A stretch of 64,000 nt of DNA, taken from positions 1-64,000 of the forward strand of contig JABIWH010000027.1 in NCBI GenBank assembly GCA_018701215.1, given 5' to 3'. A program made the translations under genes and the position numbers. The notes below the pieces were generated by a model. It made no database searches and was not told the origin of the DNA. It saw nothing but the letters and a program-made list of their open reading frames with translations. Below are positions 1 through 8,291 of this stretch, piece after piece (the first letter of the stretch is position 1; every line of letters starts with the position of its first letter). The stretch comes from Rhodospirillaceae bacterium. Its GTDB lineage: Bacteria; Pseudomonadota; Alphaproteobacteria; GCA-2731375.

Positions 1-180
1 CGCGTCCAGAATACCGTCAATGATAGCCGTGAAAGGATCAAGCTTTGGCCGCTTGACTGGCTGGCGGCGGCGGTAACCAGGTGGCTCCACATGCCGCAGC
101 ATCTTCCTTACCGTCGATTGCGCAACACCATACCGACGCGCCACCTCCCGCTGGCTCAGTCCGTCAACATGACAGGCCAC
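1..180 (-). mobile_element. istA: IS21-family transposase IstA fragment, runs off the left edge
   Basis: The minus strand reads open from base 180 to the window edge. It gives the N-terminal helix-turn-helix of an IS21-type transposase, including SQREVARRYGVAQSTVRKML and then RPKLDPFTAIIDGIL, which is characteristic of IstA proteins. IstA catalyses DD(E/D) transposition together with the ATPase IstB; neither the catalytic domain nor istB lies inside the window. The roughly ten residues that normally precede the helix-turn-helix, and any terminal inverted repeat, are missing at the join with the nosZ-like gene. The only in-frame start is a GTG at 178-180. The copy therefore looks truncated at its 5' end, unless the join is an assembly chimera. 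The family call is firm; the exact boundary (about 178-195) is not. Confidence 0.75.
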
Positions 181-1363
181 GCGGCGCGTCGAGGTTGGTC
201 CGCAGACCGTAAGGTCCGTAGATCACGAAGCCCATGGTGACGTCCGGGTTCTTGGTGATACCTGCCGCCCGGTCGATGTTGGTCACGAAGATGCGTACCT
301 TGTCGCCCTTGTTGACCCGCACCTGCCGCGGAATATAGCCATAGCTGAAGGCCTTGACGTGGACTTCCTTGACCCCGTCCTTCATCCGGATACCCGGTTT
401 TTCCTTGGATTTTGGCAGCAGATAGACCTTGGCATCGGCCCTGTGAGCGGGACGGATGTCAACGGCAGCCTTGGTGATCAGGCCGCCCTTGGTGGCCTGG
501 CCCATGTTCCAACGCTTGATCTGCGAGGCATAGATGGACTTGGCGTTATGCGGCTCGCCGTCAACCGGGACGATCCGCAAGGTCTTGCCGTAGGTCGGGC
601 TCTTCTCGCGCGCGTCCCACAATTCGAAGTTCACCGGATAGACCAGGCCGGTCGGGTTGAACAGGCCGGTGGAGAACTTGTTCAACGAGATGACATAGTC
701 GTTGTTGGAGCTGATAGCGATATGCCCGGTCCGGTAATGGGTCGGAATTTCGTCCACCACTTCAAGCTTTTTCAGGTCGATCTTCACATTCGAGTCAGCG
801 ACGAAGCAGCTTTCGTAAGCGTACTTGGAGGTCAGACCTTCCGGACTATCCTTGCCGGGTTCGTAGGTGCCGCCGTCCTTGTCGTAGACGTCCATCACCG
901 AATGCAGCGGACCGGCGCAGGTTGGAATAACCTTCTTGACCGCCAGTTTTTCAACATCGATCACGGTCATGGTCGCCGACAGTTTGTCGCTGACCAGAAC
1001 CAGGGTGCTCTCGGGGATGACATCGGTGCCATGCGGGTTCTTGCCGACCGGAATTTCCTTGATGTACTTGAAAGGAGAGGTCGAGAACACGCCTACCGTT
1101 GAATGATAGTAGTTGCCGGAAAAGACGTAACGGCCCTTTTTATCCACATCAAGATAGTCGGGCGCGCTGGGGGCCGGGCCCCAATCAATAACTTCGGTCT
1201 TGCCGGATTCGATTTCGATCTTCGCCATCTTGCCGGAATATTCGCCGGTGGCGTAGAGAAACTTACCGGTATCATCCAGTGAAATATGATGCACGCCAAA
1301 GGGGAACGGCAGTGAAATCAAGCGTTCCAGAAAACCGGACTGCAGGTTGATACCCGCGCACAA
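181..1363 (-). pseudogene. nosZ-like (nitrous-oxide reductase family) gene, broken at both ends
   Basis: The open frame reads as the seven-bladed propeller of NosZ-type copper enzymes. In order it shows GVHH, NPHGTDV with LVSDKLSATMTVID, GPLHS, THYRTGH, a Leu-Asn-Lys-Phe-Ser stretch and GEPHNA. These are the places where NosZ carries the histidines of its CuZ site. A cupredoxin (CuA-type) domain then begins (IPRQVRVNKGDKVRIFVTN). It stops after about 40 residues, where the frame runs into the istA fragment, so the CuA Cys, His and Met ligands are lost. The 5' end is also abnormal: the only start is a TTG at 1361-1363, an in-frame stop lies at 1385-1387, and no signal peptide precedes the HH motif. 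Family members are about 600-650 residues; about 390 remain. NosZ reduces N2O in the periplasm, but this copy should be inactive. A divergent NosZ-like protein of unknown substrate is possible. Confidence 0.7.
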
Positions 1364-1636
1364 CCACGGAGTAGAGATTGCCTCTCACGCGGATAGCCCT
1401 TGCAAATCCCCTCGGGTCCGGGGCAGCAGCCGCGGGGCCCAAGGCTGCCCCAAACGAGGACGCTTTTTGTGGCCGACCGAAGCAACACGCGCAGCGTGCC
1501 GTCCGCGGCGACGGAGACTGTGCGCGTCCCCTCCAGCAAGGCGAAATACGTATCACTGCCGCCGGTCAGTTCCCGGTCTCCACCCAGAAAGAATGACGCC
1601 GCAGACGGTTGGCCGGCGGGGGTAGCTTTACGCCGG
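1364..1636. other. Stretch without a recognised gene between the broken nosZ-like gene and the amidase
   Basis: About 270 bases in which no frame gives a recognisable domain. One minus-strand frame stays open through it and continues out of frame into the amidase; part of it (reading SDTYFALLEGTRTVSV) has protein-like composition but no start and no family I know. It may be debris from the event that removed the 5' end of the nosZ-like gene. No RNA gene or clear terminator was seen. Confidence 0.3.
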
Positions 1637-2806
1637 TTACGGCGCGATGGCTGCGGCCAGCTGTAAAAGCACTTCATCGCAACCGGGTGCCGCCAGCAAT
1701 GACAGGCCCAGTGGGCAGCCGTCCAGGCTGGCCAGGGGCAGATTGATCTGCGGACATCCCGACAGGCCGGCAATGCAGGTCAAACCCATGGCGCGCCAAC
1801 GAAAATCGTCCAGCTGCGCTTCCGGCGTTTGGCACAGGGGCGCGATACCGGGCGCGGTGGGCAGGCACAGCACGCCATCGCCGCCCAGCAGATCCAGCAG
1901 GCGCCGGCGCACCGTTTCGCGCACCTGGCTGCTTTCTTCCACGGCATCAGAGGTGATCGTCGCGCAGGCGGCGAAGCGCTCGGCCACGCCGGGCCCGAAA
2001 TTAGGCTTTGCCCATTCGATCCAGGCACCGTGGACACGCCAGATATCGGCCATCTGCAAGGTGCGGAAATGCGGCATCCATTTGTCGGGTCCATCCGGGC
2101 TGACCCGTACCGTTGTTTGTGCCTGAAACTGTCCTGCGGCCAGATCAACCGCATCGGCCAGAGCCGCCGCCCCATCGCCCGCCAACAACTCGAAACAATC
2201 CTGGGCCAGCAACAGGCGGGCCGGGGCGGCATTGTCCTGATAATCAGGCAACAGAACCCGTCCCACCTTTTGCATCAATTCGCCGCCGCGCGCGAACCAG
2301 CCGACGGTATCAAAACAGGGCGCCAGGGGGTGCACGCCATCCACCGGTATACGGTCCTGGGTGGTGCGGATGCCATGGATGCCGCAAAAGCCCGCCGGCA
2401 TCCGGACCGAACCGCCGGTGTCCGAGCCGAGGGCGAAATCCACCAGACCGCCGGCCACCGCCGCCGCCGAGCCCGAGGATGAGCCGCCGGGGATGCGGCC
2501 CGGCGCATTGACATTGACCGGCGTGCCGTAATGGGCGTTCTGCCCGGTGATGGAAAAGGCCATTTCGTCCGTTTGCGCCTTTGCCGCCAGATCCGCCCCC
2601 GCCGCCAGCAATTTACCGACAGCTGACGCGGTCGCCGCCGCCGGGCCGTGGTTGGCCAACCAGTCCGGACTGCCGGCGCCGGTGACATGACCCGCGACAT
2701 CGTAAAGATCCTTGGCGGCGAAGTTGAGCCCGGACAAGGGGCCTTCGCCGGTCGAGGACAGGGCAACGTTGTCGTGGGTGATATAGGCGCCGAGATTGTT
2801 TGTCAT
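1637..2806 (-). CDS. Amidase signature family hydrolase
   Basis: A 389-residue amidase-signature enzyme, which hydrolyses carboxamide bonds in the cytoplasm with a Ser-cisSer-Lys triad. The lysine lies in AAKDLYDVAG (about residue 33). The glycine/serine-rich signature is PGGSSSGSAAAVAGG, and SDTGGSVRMPAGFCG carries the nucleophile serine. At under 400 residues it is shorter than GatA (about 480) and closer to small acylamidases; the substrate cannot be told. I chose the ATG at 2806 over an ATG 18 codons upstream because an AGGTGAGG ribosome-binding site sits just before it. It is monocistronic here, divergent from the nonulosonate genes. It is the first of three amidase-signature genes in the window, and they are not close copies of each other. 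Confidence 0.85.
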   Translation of the reverse strand: MTNNLGAYITHDNVALSSTGEGPLSGLNFAAKDLYDVAGHVTGAGSPDWLANHGPAAATASAVGKLLAAGADLAAKAQTDEMAFSITGQNAHYGTPVNVNAPGRIPGGSSSGSAAAVAGGLVDFALGSDTGGSVRMPAGFCGIHGIRTTQDRIPVDGVHPLAPCFDTVGWFARGGELMQKVGRVLLPDYQDNAAPARLLLAQDCFELLAGDGAAALADAVDLAAGQFQAQTTVRVSPDGPDKWMPHFRTLQMADIWRVHGAWIEWAKPNFGPGVAERFAACATITSDAVEESSQVRETVRRRLLDLLGGDGVLCLPTAPGIAPLCQTPEAQLDDFRWRAMGLTCIAGLSGCPQINLPLASLDGCPLGLSLLAAPGCDEVLLQLAAAIAP

Positions 2807-2912
2807 GTCCTCACCTTTGCTTGCCGAAATTCTTCTGGGACGGAGTGTGAGACCGGTCACTTATGTGCCCGCCCATCGTAGCCATATTTGATCGGCAAGA
2901 AAGGATAGTTCG

Positions 2913-3074
2913 ATGTTTGAATTGGGTCTCGAATTCCTCGCCTCGACGTGGCTGTGGTGGTGCCTTGCCGCCGATGTCGTGCCTTTGTGGAACCCCTTTG
3001 GCGCACTTTTCAGCCTGGTTTTGCTGGTTGGATTATTTGGCTTCTGCATTAAGAAAATCATGGGCGAAGAATAA
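2913..3074 (+). CDS. Small two-helix membrane protein
   Basis: A 53-residue open frame with an AAGGA ribosome-binding site about 8 bases before its ATG. The protein is almost entirely hydrophobic: one segment rich in Trp and Leu (LASTWLWWCLAADVV, residues 9-23) and a second (FGALFSLVLLVGLFGF, residues 29-44), followed by a basic end KKIMGEE. This suggests a hairpin with a short charged tail. It ends 20 bases before neuB on the same strand, so it may be the first gene of the nonulosonate operon. I do not recognise a family. The composition, ribosome-binding site and position support a real gene, but a 53-codon frame can arise by chance. Confidence 0.5.
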   Translation: MFELGLEFLASTWLWWCLAADVVPLWNPFGALFSLVLLVGLFGFCIKKIMGEE

Positions 3075-3094
3075 GCGAAACTGTACAAGGGGGT

Positions 3095-4126
3095 ATGCAT
3101 GCAGCGGACTTCCAGGAACAATTTGGCATTGCCGGCCGGCGGGTGGGCGGCGGCGCGCCCTGTCTGTTCATTGCCGAGGCGGGCGTGGCCCATTTCGGCG
3201 ACATGGATATGGCTATTCAATTGGTTGAGCTGGCGGCGGCTGGGGGCGCCGACGTGTTTAAGACCCAGGTCTTCGATGTGGACGAGCTGATCGCGGCGGA
3301 GCTGCCGGAATGGCGCGACCGCCTGCGCCCGCGCAACCTGTCCCTGGCCGAATTCAATGAGTTGAAAACACTCTGCGATGAACGGGGCCTGCTGTTCATG
3401 GCCACGGCCCATAACGAAAGCCGCATCCCCTGGCTGGAGGAATTGGACGTCCCCGCCATCAAGGTCGGCTCGGGCGAGCGCGGCAATCCGGGCTTCCTGA
3501 CCAAACTGGCCGAATTGGGCAAGCCCATGATCGTCTCCACCGGCATGTACGACGAGCGGGACGTGGGCGAGGCGCTGGAGGCTTGCGCCAAGGGTGGTTG
3601 TGACCGCGTCGCCCTGTTGCATTGCATTACCGCCTATCCAACGCCGGGGGAACAGGTCAACCTGGCCGCCATGGACCGGCTGGCCGAATTGTTCCCTGGC
3701 CCCGTAGGCTATTCCGACCACACACAGGATCATCTGGCATTATTGGCGGCGGTAGCGCGCGGGGCGGAGGTGGTGGAAAAGCACATCACCATTCTGCGCG
3801 ATGTGCCCAATGCCCAGGATTGGAAAGTCTCCGCCGGACCGGAGGACCTGGCCACGCTGATCGCCAATGTACGGCGGGTGGAGGCGATGCTGGGCCATGG
3901 CCGCAAGGAGCCCACATTGGCGGAGCAGGAAGGTCAGGTCTGGGCCACCAAGTCCGTGGTCGCGCGGCGCGATCTGACCGCTGGTACCGTCCTGGGAGAG
4001 GGCGATTTGATCACCAAGCGGCCCGGCAGCGGCATCCCGGCCAATCGGTTGCACGATATTGTTGGCCGTACATTGGCCCGAGGGGTGGCGGCGGACACCC
4101 TGTTACAGATGGAAGACCTGGCGTGA
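3095..4126 (+). CDS. neuB: N-acetylneuraminate synthase family protein (NeuB-like)
   Basis: NeuB-type enzymes condense phosphoenolpyruvate with an N-acetylated hexose (ManNAc or a dideoxy relative) to give a nine-carbon nonulosonic acid. This 343-residue protein has the TIM barrel (about 1-270), with IAEAGVAHFGD at the start, KTQVFDVDEL, IKVGSGE, and LHCITAYPTP near the end. A C-terminal SAF (antifreeze-like) domain follows (about 280-343: VVARRDLTAGTVL and KRPGSGI). Length is normal for the family. It is followed by neuC with a GTGA overlap, then a dehydrogenase and neuA, so the cluster makes a CMP-nonulosonate for surface glycans or flagellin. Whether the product is a neuraminic, legionaminic or pseudaminic acid cannot be settled; no PseB/PseC-type genes are nearby, which argues against pseudaminic acid. 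Confidence 0.88.
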   Translation: MHAADFQEQFGIAGRRVGGGAPCLFIAEAGVAHFGDMDMAIQLVELAAAGGADVFKTQVFDVDELIAAELPEWRDRLRPRNLSLAEFNELKTLCDERGLLFMATAHNESRIPWLEELDVPAIKVGSGERGNPGFLTKLAELGKPMIVSTGMYDERDVGEALEACAKGGCDRVALLHCITAYPTPGEQVNLAAMDRLAELFPGPVGYSDHTQDHLALLAAVARGAEVVEKHITILRDVPNAQDWKVSAGPEDLATLIANVRRVEAMLGHGRKEPTLAEQEGQVWATKSVVARRDLTAGTVLGEGDLITKRPGSGIPANRLHDIVGRTLARGVAADTLLQMEDLA

Positions 4127-5271
4127 AGAGCAAAAAAATCTGTGTTTGGTCGGGCAAGCGCGGCGGCTTCGGCGCCCTGACCCCGACCATGCGCGCCATT
4201 CAGGCCCATGAGGCGCTGGAGCTGGCCCTGGTGGTCACCGACCAGCATCTCTATGACCAGTTTGGCCGCACGGTGCGGGAGGTGGAGGATCAATTTCCCG
4301 TCGCCGCCGCCATCGATATGGAACAATCCGGCGACAGCAACGAGGAACGCGCCCGCGCCGTGGGCCTGTGTCTGCAACGATCGGTCGATGTGCTGGCCGA
4401 TCTGGCGCCCGATGTCCTGTTGGTGATCGGTGACCGGGGCGAGGTATTCGCCGCCTGCATCGCGGCCCACAACATGCGCATCGCCATCGCCCACGTCCAG
4501 GGCGGCGATCTGTCGGGCAGCCTGGACGAGCCGGTGCGCCATGCCATCACCAAACTGTCGCATATTCATTTCCCCTCGACCGAACAATCAGCCGAGCGTA
4601 TCCGCCGCATGGGAGAGGAGCCCTGGCGCATCCATGTGGCCGGCGATACCCATATTGATCAGATCCTGCTGGGCAGCGCCACGGGGGAGGACGAGCTGCG
4701 CCGGCGCTATGAACTGGGCACGGGCGAGCCGTTCCTGCTGGTCTTGCAGCATTCAGATTCCACTGTACCCAATGATTCCCGGGCGCAGATCGAGGCGACC
4801 CTGGCCGGTCTGGCGGACATCGGCATGCGTACCATGCTGGTCTACCCCTGCTCCGATCAAGGCTATGAAGGCATCATCGACGGCCTGGAAGCCGCCCGTG
4901 GCCGCCCTGGCGTCTCGGTGCATCAGAATATTCCGGCGCCGGATTTTATCGGCCTGCAGAAAATCGCCGCCGCCCTGGTCGGCAATTCATCCGCCGGCCT
5001 GATCGAGGCGCCGTATTTCCAGCTTGGCGCCGTGAATGTCGGCGACCGCCAGATTGGCCGCGAACGGGCCGCCAATGTCATCGATGTGCCTTACGATGCC
5101 ACTGCCGTCAGCAGTGCCGTGCAGCGGGCCCTCAACGATAGCGAATTCAAGGCGGCCATGGCCGCGACGCCACCGCCCTTTGGTGACGGCACCTCGTTTC
5201 GCCGCATTACCGATACCTTGGCGGATATTTCCGTGGACGAGCGCATGCTGAACAAGCGCATGAATTACTGA
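4123..5271 (+). CDS. neuC: UDP-N-acetylglucosamine 2-epimerase, hydrolysing type (NeuC-like)
   Basis: NeuC-type enzymes epimerise and hydrolyse a UDP-HexNAc sugar to free ManNAc (or a 6-deoxy analogue), the substrate of NeuB. The 382-residue protein has a GT-B fold: the N-terminal half shows WSGKRGGFGALTPTM, VLLVIGDRGEVF and HVQGGDLSGSLDEPVRHA; the C-terminal half shows HVAGDTHID and VGNSSAGLIEAP, which binds the nucleotide. The start is the GTG at 4123, overlapping the neuB stop (GTGA); the frame stays open upstream, but that extension reads through neuB in another frame. The gene ends in a TGATG junction with the next gene. The tight coupling with neuB supports a dedicated precursor pathway. 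Confidence 0.87.
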   Translation: MKSKKICVWSGKRGGFGALTPTMRAIQAHEALELALVVTDQHLYDQFGRTVREVEDQFPVAAAIDMEQSGDSNEERARAVGLCLQRSVDVLADLAPDVLLVIGDRGEVFAACIAAHNMRIAIAHVQGGDLSGSLDEPVRHAITKLSHIHFPSTEQSAERIRRMGEEPWRIHVAGDTHIDQILLGSATGEDELRRRYELGTGEPFLLVLQHSDSTVPNDSRAQIEATLAGLADIGMRTMLVYPCSDQGYEGIIDGLEAARGRPGVSVHQNIPAPDFIGLQKIAAALVGNSSAGLIEAPYFQLGAVNVGDRQIGRERAANVIDVPYDATAVSSAVQRALNDSEFKAAMAATPPPFGDGTSFRRITDTLADISVDERMLNKRMNY

Positions 5272-6236
5272 TGAGTAAGCCGGCGCTGCTATATTACCGC
5301 CTGTTGAGCTGGCAGCCGGAGAACCAAGCCCTGGCGGCGGCCGCTTTCACGGTGCATGAACTGGACAATCCGGATCAGGACACGGATAAGGTTCTGGCCG
5401 GGGTCCAGGCCTGTTGCGCGCCCCTGGGATTTTATTTCGGGCCCGAAAAGATGGAGCGCTGCCCAAATTTGCGGGCGATCGTGACCAATACCACCGGGGT
5501 GCCGCACATCGACATGGCGGCGGCGGCGGAGCGGGACATCGCCGTATTTTCGCTGAAGGACGAGCAGGCCTTCCTCGATACCATTACGCCGACAGCGGAA
5601 CATACCTGGGGATTATTATTGGCCCTGCTGCGGCGCACGCCCTGGTCCTTTGAGCATATCAAGGCCGGCCACTGGAACCGCTTTGAATGGGGCGCGCCGG
5701 CCATGCTGTCACGCCTGAAGCTGGGTATAATCGGCTATGGCCGTCTGGGCCGGCGGGTGGCGCGCTATGGCGCGGCCTTTGATATGACGGTGCGTTACCA
5801 TGATCCTTTTGTCGCCGCCGATGGCCAAACCGAACGCGCCGAACGGTTGGAGGATCTGGTGGCATGGGCCGACGTGGTCAGCCTGCATGTCCCCGCCCTG
5901 CCGGAAACCCAGGGCCTGATCAGCGCCGAGGTGTTAAGCCACTTTAAGCTAGGCAGTCTGTTCATCAACACGGCACGGGCCGAATTGGTGGACGAAGCAG
6001 CGTTGTTAGAGGCTTTGGCGGCAGGCCGCATCGCCGGCTATGGCGCCGATGTCTTGGATGGCGAGTTCGGGCTGGATTTCAAGGCCGCCGACCATCCGTT
6101 GGTGCGCCATGCCCAAACCCACGACAATGTCCTGCTGACGCCGCATATTGCCGGCTCCACCCATGACGCCTGGCGGGAAACCCAGGGCCGGGTGATCGAA
6201 ATGGCCATTGAACATTTCAAGGATTGGAAAGCATGA
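5271..6236 (+). CDS. D-isomer-specific 2-hydroxyacid dehydrogenase in the nonulosonate operon
   Basis: A 321-residue NAD-dependent dehydrogenase of the phosphoglycerate/2-hydroxyacid family. The Rossmann domain is clear: LGIIGYGRLGRRVARYG (about 148-164) and an acidic residue in YHDPF. The substrate arginine is in INTARAELVDE and the catalytic histidine in LLTPHIAG (about 290). It starts inside the neuC stop (TGATG) and ends with an ATGA overlap into neuA, so it is translated as part of the sugar operon. No standard nonulosonate pathway that I know uses this family, so the substrate is unknown: it could reduce a 2-keto acid derived from the sugar, or make a lactate/glycerate-type substituent. 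The family is certain; the role is inference. Confidence 0.85.
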   Translation: MSKPALLYYRLLSWQPENQALAAAAFTVHELDNPDQDTDKVLAGVQACCAPLGFYFGPEKMERCPNLRAIVTNTTGVPHIDMAAAAERDIAVFSLKDEQAFLDTITPTAEHTWGLLLALLRRTPWSFEHIKAGHWNRFEWGAPAMLSRLKLGIIGYGRLGRRVARYGAAFDMTVRYHDPFVAADGQTERAERLEDLVAWADVVSLHVPALPETQGLISAEVLSHFKLGSLFINTARAELVDEAALLEALAAGRIAGYGADVLDGEFGLDFKAADHPLVRHAQTHDNVLLTPHIAGSTHDAWRETQGRVIEMAIEHFKDWKA

Positions 6237-6961
6237 AGATTATTCCCGGCGCCGTCTGGGGCCTGATCCCGGCACGGGGCGGTTCCAAATCGATCCCGAT
6301 GAAAAATCTGACGCCTTTTGTCGGCCGCCCCTTGATGGATTTCCAGGTTCTCGCGGCCAATGCCTCCCAGTGTATCAGCCGCATTCTGTGCAGCACGGAC
6401 CATCAGGACATTGCCGACCGCTGTGCCACGCTGCGGATCGAGGTGCATGAACGGCCCATCCATTTGGGTGCCGACGACACCCCGGTGATGGCGGTAATCG
6501 CGGATCTGTTGCAGGATCTCTACGCCAAGGAAGGCGCGGTGGCGGAATGCATTGCCCTGCTGCAACCCACCTCGCCGTTTCTATTGGGCGAACATATCCG
6601 CTGGGCCGTGAACGCTCTACTGGCTGATGCGGATGCCGGCTCGGCACAGACCGTGGTGCCGTGCCCGCACAACCACCATGCCCTGAACCAGCGGGTCATC
6701 CAGGATGGCCGCGTCAGCTTCCGCTTTGCCGAGGAGCGCGCGATCGCCCACAACAAACAACGAAAACCAAACCACTATCTGTTTGGCAACCTGCTTGTTT
6801 TCCGCAGTCTAGCGGCATTAGAACAGCAGACGCCGTTCGCCAACCCCTCCGTGCCCATCGAAGTTCCCTTTTGCCAGGGCTTTGACCTGGATGCCCCCGA
6901 TGATGTCAAGATGGGCCAGGCGCTATTGGCAGCGGGCCTTGCCGAATTACCAAATTCTTAA
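6233..6961 (+). CDS. neuA: Acylneuraminate cytidylyltransferase family protein (NeuA-like)
   Basis: NeuA-type enzymes activate a nonulosonic acid with CTP to CMP-sugar. This 242-residue protein begins with the nucleotide-binding signature LIPARGGSKSIPMKNL (about 9-24). It continues with STDHQDIAD and the LLQPTSPF segment, and ends with FDLDAPDDV, which provides metal-ligand aspartates. The ATG at 6233 overlaps the upstream stop (ATGA); a TTG three codons earlier is less likely. It is the last gene of the operon, and the transferase that would use the CMP-sugar is not in the window. Confidence 0.87.
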   Translation: MKIIPGAVWGLIPARGGSKSIPMKNLTPFVGRPLMDFQVLAANASQCISRILCSTDHQDIADRCATLRIEVHERPIHLGADDTPVMAVIADLLQDLYAKEGAVAECIALLQPTSPFLLGEHIRWAVNALLADADAGSAQTVVPCPHNHHALNQRVIQDGRVSFRFAEERAIAHNKQRKPNHYLFGNLLVFRSLAALEQQTPFANPSVPIEVPFCQGFDLDAPDDVKMGQALLAAGLAELPNS

Positions 6962-7082
6962 GGATTTCGCTTGAAATTTGCGTCCATAAGCATGATTTTA
7001 TAAAGATGGTTCCCGCTGTTAAATATATGGTGGGACGGAAGCCTTCTACGCGGGGCCTTTGGGGGCTCCGAGGCAGATGAAA

Positions 7083-7319
7083 ATGGTGGAAAACATGGAT
7101 AAAACTGTTCTAAGCCGGCGCAAGGCACTGACTAGGCTTGGTCTGGCCGCTGCGGTTGTCTATGCCGCGCCCACGATTACCCACATTGATGGCGAGGCCC
7201 TGGCAACAAAAAAATCACGTCCATCTGGTCATGGTGGCAGCAAGAGCAAGAGCAGAGGTAGTAAGAGCAGAGGTAGTAAGAGCAGAGGTAGTAAGAGCAG
7301 AGGTAGCAAGAGCAGATAG
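7083..7319 (+). CDS. Small exported peptide with Tat-like signal and SRGSK repeats
   Basis: A 78-residue protein (start uncertain: ATGs at 7077, 7083 and 7095; 7083 has GAGG at a good distance). Near the N-terminus is SRRKALTRLG followed by a hydrophobic stretch ending in APTIT, which reads as a twin-arginine signal or leader. After a short spacer the rest is GSK/SRGSK: four SRGSK units and a final SR, encoded by a 15-bp tandem repeat. The mature part would be almost only Ser, Arg, Gly and Lys, strongly basic and probably unstructured. It ends 3 bases before the frame of an HPr-kinase-like gene, followed by a PqqD-like gene. The context suggests it is the substrate of that pair, with the serines as possible phosphorylation sites; this is inference. 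I know no named family. Confidence 0.65.
   Translation: MVENMDKTVLSRRKALTRLGLAAAVVYAAPTITHIDGEALATKKSRPSGHGGSKSKSRGSKSRGSKSRGSKSRGSKSR
7251..7316 (+). repeat. 15-bp tandem repeat coding SRGSK
   Basis: Four in-phase copies of AGCAGAGGTAGTAAG (7251, 7266, 7281 and 7296; the fourth has one T-to-C change) followed by a six-base partial copy before the stop codon. Near-identity at third codon positions points to recent slippage expansion rather than old duplication. The unit is a multiple of three, so copy-number change would lengthen or shorten the peptide without breaking the frame. Confidence 0.95.
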
Positions 7320-7352
7320 GCCTTGGAGAGCGCCGCGCGGCGATCACCGGGC

Positions 7353-8291
7353 ATGGCTACGCCGCCAAGAACGGATAGGTTAGTGCTGGCCGGCCCGCGC
7401 CATGGTATCGAGATCAAGGGGCTGGGCAATGGCGCGGATCTGGCGTCGTTGCTTTTTCAATTAATTCCACAGTGGCCTGTATTGGGGCCAATACTAGGGC
7501 CAACAAAGGGACCCGCATTGGGATCTCGGGACGCCCCGGATAGCGCGTCCGTGGATGACATCACCATCCAGCGAAATGGCGATCATTGGCAAATTGCCTC
7601 GCCGCATATGGCGATTGATGACCATGATCTCGACGATGGCTACATGGCCGCCAATGCCCTTATCGGCGCCTTAATCGCCGCCTATGTGGCTCAGGACGAT
7701 GCCCTGGTCTCGATCCATGCCGGTGCCGTGCGGATTGGCGATGGCCTGATCCTGTTGCTTGGCGACAATGAAAGCGGAAAAAGCACCTTCGCGACCGTCC
7801 TGGCATCCAGAGGGCAGCGTTTTTTCGCCGACGACCGGCTGATTCTGAATTTGGCCGATGCCACGCCCATGGGTTCCTCCCTGGCCATTGCGCCCAAGCT
7901 GCGCCTGCCCTTACCCGAGGAAGCCGACGATGCCTACCGCGATTTTGTTGCCGGCAACGGCGTTCTGAACTGGCCCGAGATGGCGGTACTACGCCCCGGA
8001 GAGGACCAGGCGGCGGCATTTGGTGAAAGCTTGGTGGTGCGGGCCCTGGTCGTGCTTCGCCGTGAAACGGCTACGGCCCAGCCCGCCCAGCCGACTTTGT
8101 CGGCGATGCGGCAACCGGACATGGTCCGCGTCCTGTTGGAGCAGCTTTATGCCCCGCATTTGACCCAGCAAGGCGAACTATCCGCCTGTGTGCGTCTAGC
8201 CCAGGGCACCGAAATCTGGCAATTGCACTATGCCTCGGCCTTTGCCGCCGCCGATACGATCGTCGAACACTTTAGTGCGGATGCCCCGTGA
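7353..8291 (+). CDS. HPr-kinase-like P-loop protein (HprK-related)
   Basis: A 312-residue protein related to the C-terminal domain of HPr serine kinase/phosphorylase. The Walker A loop is LLLGDNESGKSTF (about 136-148), and an Asp-Asp pair in RFFADDRL (about 159-160) matches the catalytic aspartates of HprK-type kinases. The first 120 residues match nothing I know and lack the HprK N-terminal domain. No HPr or PTS gene is nearby, so the substrate is unlikely to be HPr. Related kinases beside PqqD-like proteins occur in peptide-modification clusters, including lasso-peptide kinases. Here the adjacent serine-rich peptide is the obvious candidate substrate. The start is uncertain: a TTG at 7323 would add ten residues. 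The stop overlaps the next start (TGATG). Confidence 0.75.
   Translation: MATPPRTDRLVLAGPRHGIEIKGLGNGADLASLLFQLIPQWPVLGPILGPTKGPALGSRDAPDSASVDDITIQRNGDHWQIASPHMAIDDHDLDDGYMAANALIGALIAAYVAQDDALVSIHAGAVRIGDGLILLLGDNESGKSTFATVLASRGQRFFADDRLILNLADATPMGSSLAIAPKLRLPLPEEADDAYRDFVAGNGVLNWPEMAVLRPGEDQAAAFGESLVVRALVVLRRETATAQPAQPTLSAMRQPDMVRVLLEQLYAPHLTQQGELSACVRLAQGTEIWQLHYASAFAAADTIVEHFSADAP

Noticed and set aside
7251..7316. Possible CRISPR array
   Set aside because: The 15-bp units are directly adjacent without spacers and lie in frame within a coding sequence; no cas genes are present.
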